DNA of 64,000 nt from DATFRY01 sp035489015 (GTDB taxonomy: Bacteria; Myxococcota_A; Polyangia; Haliangiales; Haliangiaceae), in assembly GCA_035489015.1 (NCBI GenBank), contig DATHKR010000063.1, positions 152,731 to 216,730 of the forward strand, given 5' to 3'. Shown piece after piece: positions 32,461-41,863 of the stretch. The notes under the pieces were generated by a model. It searched no databases and had not been told where the DNA came from. It saw only the letters and a list, made by a program, of their open reading frames with translations. Every line of letters begins with the position of its first letter. Positions within the stretch are counted from its first letter, which is position 1. The translations under genes were made by a program, and so were the position numbers.

Positions 32461-33387
32461 CTGACCGACTGGTTCGAGATCTCGATCCCGCTGGTCGTTC
32501 CTGGCGGGGGGAAGTCGCACGAAGACAGCGCCGTGGAGGAAGCCGCGGCGCTCATCGCGGCGATGGTTCCCGATGCGGCCTCCGGGCTCGAAGTGAGGGC
32601 CGGAGAGGTCGTCTTCTGGGTGCCGCGCGAGCGCGGCGAAGCGGCGACCGAGTCGACCCGCCAGGTGGTCGCCACGCTTGTCGCGGCCGGCCAGCCGCTC
32701 GACGCCGACGGGGTCACCGCTCGCGCCGCCGTGCCCGAGCCGGAGTGGCGCGACGCGTGGAAGCGGTACTTCCGCACCGTGCGGCTGACCCGCCAGATCG
32801 TCGTGGTCCCCAGCTGGGACGTGCACGATCCGGCACCCGACGATCGAGTCGTTCACCTCGATCCCGGGATGGCTTTCGGCACCGGCGCGCACGAGTCGAC
32901 CCGGCTCATCCTGGGGATGGCGCAGGAGCTGGCCGATCGCGGGGCAAGGCCGGCCCGCGTGCTCGACCTCGGCACCGGCTCGGGCATCCTGGCGCTGGCG
33001 GTCGCGGCGCTGTGGCCCGAGGCGTCGGTGCTCGCGCTGGACAACGATCCGCTCGCGATCGAGGCCGCACGCGAGAACATCGCCGCCAATCGCGCCGAGG
33101 CGGCGATTCGCGCCGAGGTGGCGGCGGCGCCGCCCGGCTCGGCCGGGGCCGGCCGGTTCGACCTGGTCATGGCCAACATCCAGGCCGACGTCCTCACCGG
33201 ACTGGCCGACTCGCTGGCGCCGGCGGTCGCGCCGGGCGGATGGCTGGCGCTGAGCGGCCTCCTCGCCGAGCAGGCGGCCCCGGTGGCGGAGGTCTACCGG
33301 GCGCAGGGGCTCGAGCTGGTCGAGATTCGCCCGGGCGAGGGCGACCCGGCGTGGAGCGCGGTGCTCCTCCGATGCTCCGCCTCCTAG
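32461..33387 (+). CDS. prmA: Ribosomal protein L11 methyltransferase (proposed CTG start)
   Basis: PrmA trimethylates ribosomal protein L11 with SAM. The methyltransferase domain is clear: VVHLDPGMAFGTGAHESTR, VLDLGTGSGILALA (SAM loop), LALDNDPLAIEAARENI, and the catalytic-type FDLVMANIQADVL. The first conventional start is GTG 32533, but PrmA proteins begin with a W-x-E-I/L substrate-binding domain. This is present upstream in the same frame as DWFEISIPLVVPGG. No ATG, GTG or TTG precedes it in frame; CTG 32461 does and gives 308 residues. From 32533 the protein would be 284 residues and lack the first beta-strand. The last 16 nt overlap rsmE. Confidence 0.88.
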   Translation: MTDWFEISIPLVVPGGGKSHEDSAVEEAAALIAAMVPDAASGLEVRAGEVVFWVPRERGEAATESTRQVVATLVAAGQPLDADGVTARAAVPEPEWRDAWKRYFRTVRLTRQIVVVPSWDVHDPAPDDRVVHLDPGMAFGTGAHESTRLILGMAQELADRGARPARVLDLGTGSGILALAVAALWPEASVLALDNDPLAIEAARENIAANRAEAAIRAEVAAAPPGSAGAGRFDLVMANIQADVLTGLADSLAPAVAPGGWLALSGLLAEQAAPVAEVYRAQGLELVEIRPGEGDPAWSAVLLRCSAS

Positions 33388-34109
33388 TCGCTCCACCGGA
33401 GCTGGTCGCAGGCGAGCGCGCCGTCCGTGGCGAGGACTACCACTATCTCTTCCACGTGCGCCGGCTGCGCCCGGGCGACCGGCTGGTCCTGTTCGACGGC
33501 GAGGGCTGCGAGGCCGAGGCGCGAGTCGGGGCGATCGGCGCGCGCTCGGCGACGCTCGAGGTCGGCGCCCGCACGCTGGTGGCCAGCGGGCGGACCGAGC
33601 CGCGGCTGACCGTGATCCTCTCGCTCATCAAGGGCGAGCGCATGGATCACTGTCTGACCAAGCTGGTCGAGCTGGGCGCCGGGCGCATCGTGCCGCTGGT
33701 GGCGGAGCGGTCGGTCGTGCGGCTCGAGGGCGAGCGGGCCGAGCGGCGGCGCGAGCGGTTCCGGGCCCAGGTGCGCGCCGCGGTCCAGCAGTGCCGCGCG
33801 GTGCAGGTCCCACTGGTCGATTCCATCTGCAGCCTGGACCAGGCACTCGCGCTGACCGCGGGCGCCGAGCTCAAGCTGGTCTTCTGGGAGGGAGCGAAGG
33901 CGGTTCCGGTCCGGTCCGTCCTGCCGGAGAGGCCACCCGCCGGGGTGGTGATGCTGGTCGGACCGGAGGGCGGGCTGTCGGCAGACGAGGTGGACGCCGC
34001 GATTGCGGCCGGGTTCCTGGCAGTCGGGCTCGGGCCGCGCATCTTGCGCGCCGACACGGCCGCCATCGCGGGTGCGGCGATCCTGGCCTACGCCCTCGGT
34101 GATATTTGA
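33372..34109 (+). CDS. rsmE: 16S rRNA m3U1498 methyltransferase
   Basis: A protein of 245 residues that methylates N3 of U1498 in 16S rRNA. An N-terminal PUA-like domain (about 1-70, GEDYHYLFHVRRLRPGDRLVLFDGEG) is followed by a SPOUT knot domain. This has LSLIKGERMDHCLTKLVELG, IVPLVAERSVV, VQQCRAVQVP, VMLVGPEGGLSADE, and LGPRILRADTAAIAGAAIL at the trefoil knot. It overlaps prmA, a common neighbour. Start ATG 33372. Confidence 0.95.
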   Translation: MLRLLVAPPELVAGERAVRGEDYHYLFHVRRLRPGDRLVLFDGEGCEAEARVGAIGARSATLEVGARTLVASGRTEPRLTVILSLIKGERMDHCLTKLVELGAGRIVPLVAERSVVRLEGERAERRRERFRAQVRAAVQQCRAVQVPLVDSICSLDQALALTAGAELKLVFWEGAKAVPVRSVLPERPPAGVVMLVGPEGGLSADEVDAAIAAGFLAVGLGPRILRADTAAIAGAAILAYALGDI

Positions 34110-34136
34110 TTCTTGCCGGGTCCGCGCTGTAAAACG
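34108..34136 (+). promoter_or_regulatory. Sigma70-like promoter of RDD gene
   Basis: TTGATT (34108-34113), a 17-nt spacer, TAAAAC (34131-34136), ending 11 nt before ATG 34148. The leader would be only about 5 nt. Confidence 0.55.
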
Positions 34137-34147
34137 GTCCCCGAGGC

Positions 34148-34843
34148 ATGTCCATGCGACAACCTGTGTTCCTCGGCGGCGGCGAGGGCGGCGGGAGCGC
34201 GGCGCCGGGCGGTCGCGTCGAGGGCGACCCCGGTCTGCGCGACGAGGGCAGTCGATCCGGTCGGCCGGAGCCAGGCCCGCCGGTCGGACGGCCGGGGGCG
34301 GGGACGCTCGGCCCGCTGCCGCGTGATCCGATCGCGCGCGGCGGCCGCTCCGCGGCTCCGACGTTCTACGTGGCCGGGTTCTGGCGGCGGGTCGCCGCCG
34401 GCATCATCGACCTGGCGGTGCTGGCGCCGGTCATGCTGCTGCTCACCTGGCTGGCCGCGGTCGTCACCGGCATCCACCTGCCACCCGCCAATCACCGCGG
34501 GCTGGATTTCTGGCTGGACATGATCCTGGCCCGAGAGCCGGCCCTGGTCGGCGGGATCGGGCTGGCGATGGCGATCGCCATCATCTACCTGTTCCTGTTC
34601 CAGGCGACCACCGGGCGGACCCCCGGGATGCGCGTCCTGCGGGTGGAGGTGATCGATCTTTTCGGCGAGTCGCCATCGATCCTGCGCACGGCGGCGCGCA
34701 CGGCCGGCTACCTGGCCAGCGCGGCCACGCTCGGGCTCGGTTTCCTCTGGGTCGGGTTTGACAGCGAGAAGCGCGCGCTGCATGACTGGCTCGCCGGCAC
34801 GTACGTGGTCCGCACGGACGGCGCCGGCAGAAGCAGGGCATGA
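34148..34843 (+). CDS. RDD-family membrane protein
   Basis: A protein of 231 residues. A Gly/Pro-rich cytoplasmic N-terminus (about 1-72) precedes the RDD domain: FWRRVAAGIIDLAVLAPVMLLL (helix 1, with the Arg and Asp that name the family), a second helix near 137-158, GRTPGMRVLRVEVIDL, and a third helix ending FDSEKRALHDWLAGTYVV. Transport of small solutes or ions has been shown for some relatives; the substrate here is unknown. The MshEN/HEAT gene starts 1 nt after the stop, so they are an operon. ATG 34154 is an alternative start. Confidence 0.88.
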   Translation: MSMRQPVFLGGGEGGGSAAPGGRVEGDPGLRDEGSRSGRPEPGPPVGRPGAGTLGPLPRDPIARGGRSAAPTFYVAGFWRRVAAGIIDLAVLAPVMLLLTWLAAVVTGIHLPPANHRGLDFWLDMILAREPALVGGIGLAMAIAIIYLFLFQATTGRTPGMRVLRVEVIDLFGESPSILRTAARTAGYLASAATLGLGFLWVGFDSEKRALHDWLAGTYVVRTDGAGRSRA

Positions 34844-34844
34844 G

Positions 34845-37403
34845 ATGACGTCCCGCCTCAGCTCGCTCCTGGTCCGCGATGGCGTGGTCGCGGTGCGCCG
34901 CATGGAAAAGGCGTTCCAGCGCCAGGTCCTGTTCGGCGGCGGCCTCGACACGATCCTGCTCGAGATGAACGAGCTCAACGAGCAGCGGCTGCTGCAGTTC
35001 CTGTCGCTCGCGACCGGGCTGCCGCCGGCCACGGCGCGCGAGCTCGACGGGGCGGACCCGCGGGCGGCGGCGCGCTGCTCGCGCGACCTGGCCGAGCGCT
35101 TCGCGGTGGTCCCGCTCTGGTTCGACGGCGACGCGCTGCGGGTCTTGACCCGCGACCCGGTCGATCTCGGCGTGCTCGAGGACCTGGCCAGCGAGCTCGG
35201 CGCGGCGATCCAGCCGTTCGTGGCCCCCGAGTTCCGCTACGAGCTGGCCTTCGACCGCGTGTTCGGGCGGCGGAGCGAGGAGCGGTTCACGCGGCTGGCC
35301 GACGCGTCGCGGCTGTCGGCGATCCCGCCGGTCGGGCGCTCGCCGTCGGTGGTGGTCGAGGCGGGCGGGGTGACCCAGCAGAACGCCGGGTCCAGGTCGA
35401 GGCCGATGGCGGTGCCGACCGCGGCGGCGATCGCGGCGGCCGAGGCCGAGCTCGATGGGGCCGGCGCGGGGGCGGCGATCGCGGCGGCCGCGCCATCGGC
35501 GAGCGCGGTGGCGGAAGCGGCCGGCATGGCCGAGACCGCGCCGATCGATGGAACCGGGGCGCCGCTGTTCGGACGCCGGACCATCGAGATGACCTCCGAG
35601 GCCGTGCGTCACCGGCGCGAGGAAGTGGACCGCCAGGCGGCGACCGCCTACCGCCGTCACACCACCTCGCCGCAGGAATCGCAGGCCGAGCCGGCGGTCC
35701 TGCGCGCGGAGGCCGCGCCGGAGCCGGCGCCGGAGCCGGCGGGTGCGAACGAGGCCACCGGGCCGGCGGCGATCGAGGCCGACATGGATGCGGCGCCCAC
35801 GGCCGAGAGCTTCGCCGCCGAGACCGCGCCTTACCGGACCGACCCGGCTGACCCGGCCGACCCGGCCGAGGGCGCCCCGGAGTCGCTGGACGCGGACGCC
35901 GCGCCGGTGGTCGTCATCGAGTACGAGACGTCCGAGGCCAGTGAGCTGGCGGTGACCAGCCCGCTGCCGCGCCCTATCGACGATCGCCCGGGCGGCATCG
36001 TCAGCGGGGAGATCGGTCCGGCCGAGGCGAGCGGGCCGCCGGTCATCGACGCGCCGGCCGCGCCGACCGGTCCGCTGGTGGTCGGTGACTCGGCCGCGAC
36101 GGTGCAGCCGTTCCGCCGGGTCAGCGGGTTCGATCCGTCGCCGCTGTCGGTCGCCGATGCGCGCGAGCTCCTCGTCCAGGCCGAGCACCGCGATCGCGTG
36201 TTCGAGCTGCTGCTGCGCGCGGTGCGCGCGCGCACCTGGTACGTGGCGCTCCTGACCGTGCAGGGCGGGGCGGCGATCGGTCGGGTGGCGATCGCCGGCG
36301 ACGAGGTCGACCACACCAGCATCACGCAGGTGCTCATCCCGCTGGACGCGCCGTCGGCGTTTCGCCAGACCGTGAACACCTCGTCGCCGTACATCGGCCC
36401 GGTCGCGACCGGTGACGCCGACATCGACGGGATGATCCGCCGCATGGGCGGTGTGGTCCCGCCCAGCGCGCTGCTCATCCCGCTCATCCTGCGCAACCGG
36501 GTGGTCGCGCTGGTCATCGGCCACCGCGGCGGCGACATGCTCCGGGTCACCGAGCTGTCGGAGCTGTTGCCGCTGGCGGCCGCCGCGACCGACGCGCTCG
36601 GCCGCATCATCCGGCGCGGCAAGAAGAGCCGCCAGATGACCGCGGTCGCCCCCGGGATCAGCGTCCCGGATGCGGTCGACGACAACGCGCCGACCACCCG
36701 CATGGCGGCCGTGACGGTCGACGAGGCGGACGAGCCCGACGCGCCCAGCGCGCCCGACCCGATCGACGCGCCGGGCGTGGCGTTGGCGGGCGCGCCGGCT
36801 CCGGCCGGTCCGCCGCTGTCGCCGCTCGTGCAGCAGCTGTTCGACCCGGACCAGCGGATCCGCGATCTGGCCATCGAGCGGCTGTCGACCTCGTCGCGGG
36901 CCCAGCTCGGCGAGGCGCTCGAGGCGGTGCGCCGCGTGCTCGACGATCGCGACGCCGCCAGGGTCGAGTCGGCCGCGGAGGCGCTGGCCGCGTTCGGCGA
37001 CGTGCGCGCCATCCCGCCGCTGCTCGACGCCCACGCGCGCGGCGGCGAGGCGGCACGGGTCGCCGGGCGCGCGCTGGTGTCGCTGACCAAGCAGGACTTC
37101 GGCGACAGCAACCGCAAGTGGCGCCAGTGGTGGGACAAGAACCGGCGCAAGAACCGGATCGAGTGGCTGCTCGAGGGTCTCGGTCACAAGGAGACCGAGA
37201 TCCGCCGCTCGGCGGTGGACGACCTGCGCAAGGCCACCGGTGAGTTCTTCGGCTATCACCCGGACCTGCCGCGCCGCGAGCGCGAGCAGGCCCGCCAGCG
37301 CTGGATGGTGTGGTGGCAGGAGACCGGCCGGCTGCGCTTTCTCCCCGACGCCGAGCCGGACCGCGCCCAGGCCCCCGGGGCCACGCCTCCGCAGCGATCC
37401 TGA
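34845..37403 (+). CDS. MshEN / GAF-like / HEAT-repeat protein
   Basis: A protein of 852 residues with no ATPase or kinase motif. Residues about 5-140 resemble the MshEN domain, the GspE/PilB N-terminal module that in several proteins binds c-di-GMP (FGGGLDTILLEMNELNEQRLLQFLS, VPLWFDGDALRVLTRDP). Residues 155-430 are Ala/Pro/Glu-rich linker. Residues 440-595 resemble a GAF sensor domain (LLLRAVRARTWYVALLTVQ, LLIPLILRNRVVALVIGHR). Residues 660-840 hold HEAT-type repeats (DLAIERLSTSS, ALEAVRRVLDDRDAARVESAAEALAAFGDVRAIPPLLDA). An Arg-Trp-rich C-terminus follows. It looks like a scaffold that joins a nucleotide signal to partner proteins, which is inference. It is co-transcribed with the RDD gene. 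Confidence 0.78.
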   Translation: MTSRLSSLLVRDGVVAVRRMEKAFQRQVLFGGGLDTILLEMNELNEQRLLQFLSLATGLPPATARELDGADPRAAARCSRDLAERFAVVPLWFDGDALRVLTRDPVDLGVLEDLASELGAAIQPFVAPEFRYELAFDRVFGRRSEERFTRLADASRLSAIPPVGRSPSVVVEAGGVTQQNAGSRSRPMAVPTAAAIAAAEAELDGAGAGAAIAAAAPSASAVAEAAGMAETAPIDGTGAPLFGRRTIEMTSEAVRHRREEVDRQAATAYRRHTTSPQESQAEPAVLRAEAAPEPAPEPAGANEATGPAAIEADMDAAPTAESFAAETAPYRTDPADPADPAEGAPESLDADAAPVVVIEYETSEASELAVTSPLPRPIDDRPGGIVSGEIGPAEASGPPVIDAPAAPTGPLVVGDSAATVQPFRRVSGFDPSPLSVADARELLVQAEHRDRVFELLLRAVRARTWYVALLTVQGGAAIGRVAIAGDEVDHTSITQVLIPLDAPSAFRQTVNTSSPYIGPVATGDADIDGMIRRMGGVVPPSALLIPLILRNRVVALVIGHRGGDMLRVTELSELLPLAAAATDALGRIIRRGKKSRQMTAVAPGISVPDAVDDNAPTTRMAAVTVDEADEPDAPSAPDPIDAPGVALAGAPAPAGPPLSPLVQQLFDPDQRIRDLAIERLSTSSRAQLGEALEAVRRVLDDRDAARVESAAEALAAFGDVRAIPPLLDAHARGGEAARVAGRALVSLTKQDFGDSNRKWRQWWDKNRRKNRIEWLLEGLGHKETEIRRSAVDDLRKATGEFFGYHPDLPRREREQARQRWMVWWQETGRLRFLPDAEPDRAQAPGATPPQRS

Positions 37404-37412
37404 TCCCGGCGG

Positions 37413-38741
<1,329 letters not shown>

Positions 38742-38742
38742 C

Positions 38743-40134
38743 TCATCGGTCCGGCTTGTCCGGCTTGTCCGACTTGATCGGCCGGGCCTTGAGCACGACC
38801 TTGTCGCCGCGCACGACCACGTGGAACTCGACCCCGCGCGCGCCGTGCTCGGTCATGATCGCGGCGGCCTGCTTGCCGAGCGACGAGACCAGCTTCTCGT
38901 AGGTGACGTCGTCGTTCTTCTCGCCGACCAGCTGGCGCGCCTTGAGGTAGCGGCTGTACAGGTCGCGGCACTGCCTGTCGTCCATGCCGGGAGGCAGCGG
39001 CGGAGCGGGCCGCGCGGGCGCCGTCGTCCGGCCGACCGACGGAAGCGGCGCCCTGCCGGACGGGACCGGTGGCGGCGCCTTGCCGGACGGGACCGGCGGC
39101 GGCGTCCGGGCCGAGATCGGCGGCGCAGTCCGGGCCGTCGGTAGGGCCGTCGTGGGCGCGGGCGGCAGGGGGCTCACTGGCGTCACGATCCGGGTGGCCA
39201 CCGGCGGAACCCTGGCGCCGGGCTGCGGAAACTGCGGTGGCCCCTCGGTGTCCTCGCGCGGCGGCGCGGTGCCGGCGCGGCTCATGCCCGGCGGCGGCGG
39301 GACGCGAAAGCCGCCCGGGCCGGACAGGGACCGGCCTCGCGGCGCGATCCGGGGGATGGCGACCGAGATGCCCCTGGGCGAAGCGGCTGCCACGCCAGCG
39401 GGAAGCGGACCGGACGGCGGTGCGCTGCCCGTCGCCGGCGGTTGATCCGCGTCGTCGGCGGGTGCCTGGCCGGCGGGCGCCTCACCCGACGCCGCCGCCT
39501 CGCCGGCAACGTGCTCGCCATCCGCCAGCGCGGTCATCGCGCTGAACAGTCCGTCGATGTCGAGGTCGCCGTCGCCGAAGAGGTGGTGCACCTCTTCCTC
39601 GCTGATGACGTGGTCGAGCCGCTTCGGCGTCGCGGGTGGCTCGGCCGGTGGCGGGCCCGCCTGGGCCGGCTCGGCCGGCACGTCCTTCTGTCCCTCGCTC
39701 GCCAGGTTCGCCATCCGCGCGCGGTCGCGACGGATCCGGTCCTGCACCAGCTTGGGCAGCTTGACCAGCAGCTCCTCGGGCAGGTCCTCGCCCCTCTGGT
39801 CGGCCTTGCGCTTCACCCGCGCCAGATCGCGGATGTACTTGCCCTGCTCGATCTCGCGCAGGGTTCGCTTCCAGTACGTGTTGTACGAGCCGAACTTCTG
39901 CGACAGCGTGGTGAACCGGAACCGCAGCCCGGTGTTGCGGATCTGCTGCTGGGTCAGCTCGCGAACCTTGCGCTCGATGTCGCGATGGAGCTGCATCGGC
40001 GCGACCTTCTGGATGCCCATGAAGTACTGCTCGTAGAGCATCTTGGCGCGGTCGAGCAGCTTCTCGAGGCCATCGAGGAGCTCTTCCAGATCCTCCGCCT
40101 TGATCTGCTTCTTGACTTCCGAGCCGAGCGCCAC
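38743..40134 (-). CDS. Uncharacterised myxobacterial-type protein (possibly MXAN_5187-like)
   Basis: A protein of 463 residues without signal or membrane helix. Residues 1-135 are helical and charged (KKQIKAEDLEELLDGLEKLLDR, YEQYFMGIQKVAPMQLHRDIERKVREL, FGSYNTYWKRTLREIEQGKY) and look like a coiled-coil or RNA/protein-binding module. Residues 150-385 are Pro/Ala/Gly-rich. The last 75 residues (RQCRDLYSRYLKARQLVGEKNDDVTYEKL, GVEFHVVVRGDKVVLKARPI) form a small conserved-looking domain similar, from memory, to the C-terminal domain of M. xanthus MXAN_5187. Function unknown. GTG 40134 start; a TGG-TACGCT -10 lies 15 nt upstream. Confidence 0.7.
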   Translation of the reverse strand: MALGSEVKKQIKAEDLEELLDGLEKLLDRAKMLYEQYFMGIQKVAPMQLHRDIERKVRELTQQQIRNTGLRFRFTTLSQKFGSYNTYWKRTLREIEQGKYIRDLARVKRKADQRGEDLPEELLVKLPKLVQDRIRRDRARMANLASEGQKDVPAEPAQAGPPPAEPPATPKRLDHVISEEEVHHLFGDGDLDIDGLFSAMTALADGEHVAGEAAASGEAPAGQAPADDADQPPATGSAPPSGPLPAGVAAASPRGISVAIPRIAPRGRSLSGPGGFRVPPPPGMSRAGTAPPREDTEGPPQFPQPGARVPPVATRIVTPVSPLPPAPTTALPTARTAPPISARTPPPVPSGKAPPPVPSGRAPLPSVGRTTAPARPAPPLPPGMDDRQCRDLYSRYLKARQLVGEKNDDVTYEKLVSSLGKQAAAIMTEHGARGVEFHVVVRGDKVVLKARPIKSDKPDKPDR

Positions 40135-40149
40135 GGTCCCCTTCCCCCC

Positions 40150-40181
40150 AGCGTACCAGACATGGTAGGAGGCGCTACAGT
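40150..40181. promoter_or_regulatory. Divergent -10 elements (TACGCT minus, TACAGT plus)
   Basis: The 47-bp gap between the GTG at 40134 and tsaB holds TACGCT on the minus strand (40155-40150, preceded by extended TGG) and TACAGT on the plus strand (40176-40181), which abuts ATG 40182. If TACAGT is a true -10, the transcript would start just inside the first codons of tsaB and initiation would move to GTG 40215. Confidence 0.4.
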
Positions 40182-40949
40182 ATGGAGTGGACCGGTCGGT
40201 ACGGGCGGACTCAGGTGCTCGCCCTCGACACTTCGACCCATGTGGCCAGCGTGGCCATCCTGGGGCCCTCCTGCGACCTCCTGGAGGAGGGAAGCTCGGC
40301 CGCGCGCAGCGACGACCTCATCCCGCTAGTCGACCGCGTCCTGGCCCGGGCTGGCGTGGCGCTGGGCGAGCTTGCCGCCATCGCGGTGGGGGCAGGCCCG
40401 GGGTCCTTCACCGGCCTGCGCATCGGCATGGCCACCGCCAAGGGGCTCTGCTTCGCCGCCGGCCTGCCGCTCTGGTCGGTCTCGTCGCTCGCCGCGCTCG
40501 CGCTCGACGCCGCCGATATCGAGCCGGCAGTCGACGACGCCCTGATCGTGCCGGTGTTCGACGCTCGCCGCGGCGAGGTCGGCGCCGGCTTCTACCGCGT
40601 CGCTGACGGTCGCGCCGAGTCGCTCGGCGACGAGCGCATCGCCGAGCCCGCGCCGCTCGCGGAGATCGTCGCCGACCTGCTCCGCCGCCACCGCCTGTCC
40701 CGCGCGCTCCTCATCGGTGACGCGCTCGCCTCGCACGGCGCGGCGCTCGCCGCGGTCGGGCAGCCGCTGTCGCAGGCGCGCACCACACCGTCGGCGCGCT
40801 CGGTCGCGCGCCTGGCCCTCGACGGCCCGCGCGAGGACGCGCTGCGATCGGGAACTCCCGTGTACATCCGGCCGAGCGCCGCCGAGGTTGCCTTCCCGGA
40901 CGGCAACCCGGGCACTGCTCCGGTCGTCGCGCGGCCCGAGAAAAAGTAG
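40182..40949 (+). CDS. tsaB: tRNA t6A37 threonylcarbamoyltransferase subunit TsaB
   Basis: A protein of 255 residues in the sugar-kinase/Hsp70-like fold that supports TsaD in making t6A37 of ANN-decoding tRNAs. Motifs are LALDTSTHVASVAIL at the N-terminus, IAVGAGPGSFTGLRIGMATAKGLCFA, and VPVFDARRGEVGAGFY. ATG 40182 adds 11 residues before the family start; GTG 40215 (MLALDTST) matches the usual N-terminus better and agrees with the position of the -10 element. TsaC, TsaD and TsaE genes are not in the window. Confidence 0.92.
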   Translation: MEWTGRYGRTQVLALDTSTHVASVAILGPSCDLLEEGSSAARSDDLIPLVDRVLARAGVALGELAAIAVGAGPGSFTGLRIGMATAKGLCFAAGLPLWSVSSLAALALDAADIEPAVDDALIVPVFDARRGEVGAGFYRVADGRAESLGDERIAEPAPLAEIVADLLRRHRLSRALLIGDALASHGAALAAVGQPLSQARTTPSARSVARLALDGPREDALRSGTPVYIRPSAAEVAFPDGNPGTAPVVARPEKK

Positions 40950-41137
40950 GCGAGCCAACCTTTCGCCAGCTGCGTCGCGCTCGCCGACTTCCCCACCTCT
41001 CGCGCGCCGGGCTTTACCGGATTCATCGTTGTCGGGTCCGGACGAACACGCTATCGTCGGTTGGTGGTCCTCGACGCGATCGCAGCGCGGCTCGAGAGCA
41101 AGTGCGGCGGTCGTTCCCCCAAAGCTCGGAGGTTGCG
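40950..41137 (+). other. Intergenic region
   Basis: There is no gene. It contains the promoter at 41029-41057 and a leader of about 75 nt to the DUF465 gene. Confidence 0.6.
41029..41057 (+). promoter_or_regulatory. Sigma70-like promoter of DUF465 gene
   Basis: TTGTCG (41029-41034), a 17-nt spacer, TATCGT (41052-41057). Spacing is ideal. The same TATCGT -10 occurs at 32117-32112. Confidence 0.6.
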
Positions 41138-41332
41138 GTGGAGCGAATGGAGCTTGGTGCGTCCAACGAAGATCTTCTGGGCCGGCTGACCGCGGAACAT
41201 CGCGCCATCAAGGAGCGAATCCGCCAGCTGGACCGCCACATATCCCTCACCTCCTCGGAACAAGTCGAATACGCCCAGCTGAAGAAGATGAAGCTGGCCA
41301 CCAAGGACCGCATCCGCGCGCTGGAGACCTAG
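41138..41332 (+). CDS. YdcH-family (DUF465) small protein
   Basis: A protein of 64 residues, almost entirely helical: a DLLGRLTAEHRAIKERIRQLD helix, a short turn at SLTSSEQVEYAQLK, and KKMKLATKDRIRALE. This is the DUF465/YdcH helical hairpin, a very common small protein of unknown function in proteobacteria. GTG 41138 is chosen because GGAGG (41128-41132) lies 5 nt upstream; ATG 41147 is the next option. It has its own promoter. Confidence 0.85.
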   Translation: MERMELGASNEDLLGRLTAEHRAIKERIRQLDRHISLTSSEQVEYAQLKKMKLATKDRIRALET

Positions 41333-41370
41333 GGTCTCGCGCCGCTGGGTGCCTCTCGCGCCCGAGCGGT

Positions 41371-41376
41371 TAAGCT
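41371..41376 (+). promoter_or_regulatory. -10 element (TAAGCT) before 41384
   Basis: TAAGCT, then 7 nt (CTCCGGC), then the GTG start; no Shine-Dalgarno. Leaderless pattern. Confidence 0.45.
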
Positions 41377-41383
41377 CTCCGGC

Positions 41384-41863
41384 GTGACCGAGTTCCAGCT
41401 CACGCCGGAGCAGATCGAGCGCCTCCGTCAGACCGGCATCCGGCTGGACCGCGAGGGGCGCTTCTGGCACGAAGGCGCGGTCGTCGCGCACCGCGGCTTC
41501 CAGCTGGCGCTCCTGCGCTGGCTGGACCGACTCGACGATGGGCGCGCGATCCTCCGCCTCGACGAGAAGCGCTACGCCTACGTCGATGTCGACGACGCCG
41601 ACCTGCTCGCGCGGTCGGCGCGCTGGGACGGCGACCGCGCCATCCTGCGCCTGAACGACGAGAGCGAGGAGGAGCTCGCCTACGCCACCCTCGCGGTCGG
41701 CGCCGGCGACGCGCTCTACTGCAGGGCGCGCGGCGGGCGGCTCACCGCGCGGATCACCACGCCGGCGTACCAGGTCCTGGCCGAGCGGATCGAGGAGACC
41801 GCGGACGGCTTCGCGCTGCGGGCCGCCGGCGCCCTCCATCCGATCAAGCAAGCGGCAGCGTGA
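41384..41863 (+). CDS. DUF1285-like cytoplasmic protein
   Basis: A protein of 159 residues without signal or membrane segment. GIRLDREGRFWHEGAVVAHRGFQLALLRWLDRLDDGR followed by LDEKRYAYVDVDDADLLARS resembles the start of DUF1285 proteins, where a DREGRW-HEG strand pair is typical. The match is by eye and moderate. Function is unknown. It starts at GTG 41384 right after a -10 hexamer. Its last 20 nt overlap the end of the convergent histidine kinase gene. Confidence 0.65.
   Translation: MTEFQLTPEQIERLRQTGIRLDREGRFWHEGAVVAHRGFQLALLRWLDRLDDGRAILRLDEKRYAYVDVDDADLLARSARWDGDRAILRLNDESEEELAYATLAVGAGDALYCRARGGRLTARITTPAYQVLAERIEETADGFALRAAGALHPIKQAAA

Noticed and set aside
40182..40214. ATG 40182 as certain tsaB start
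   Set aside because: The TACAGT element abuts it and the family N-terminus begins at GTG 40215, so the upper start is doubtful. The larger interval is listed with this caveat.
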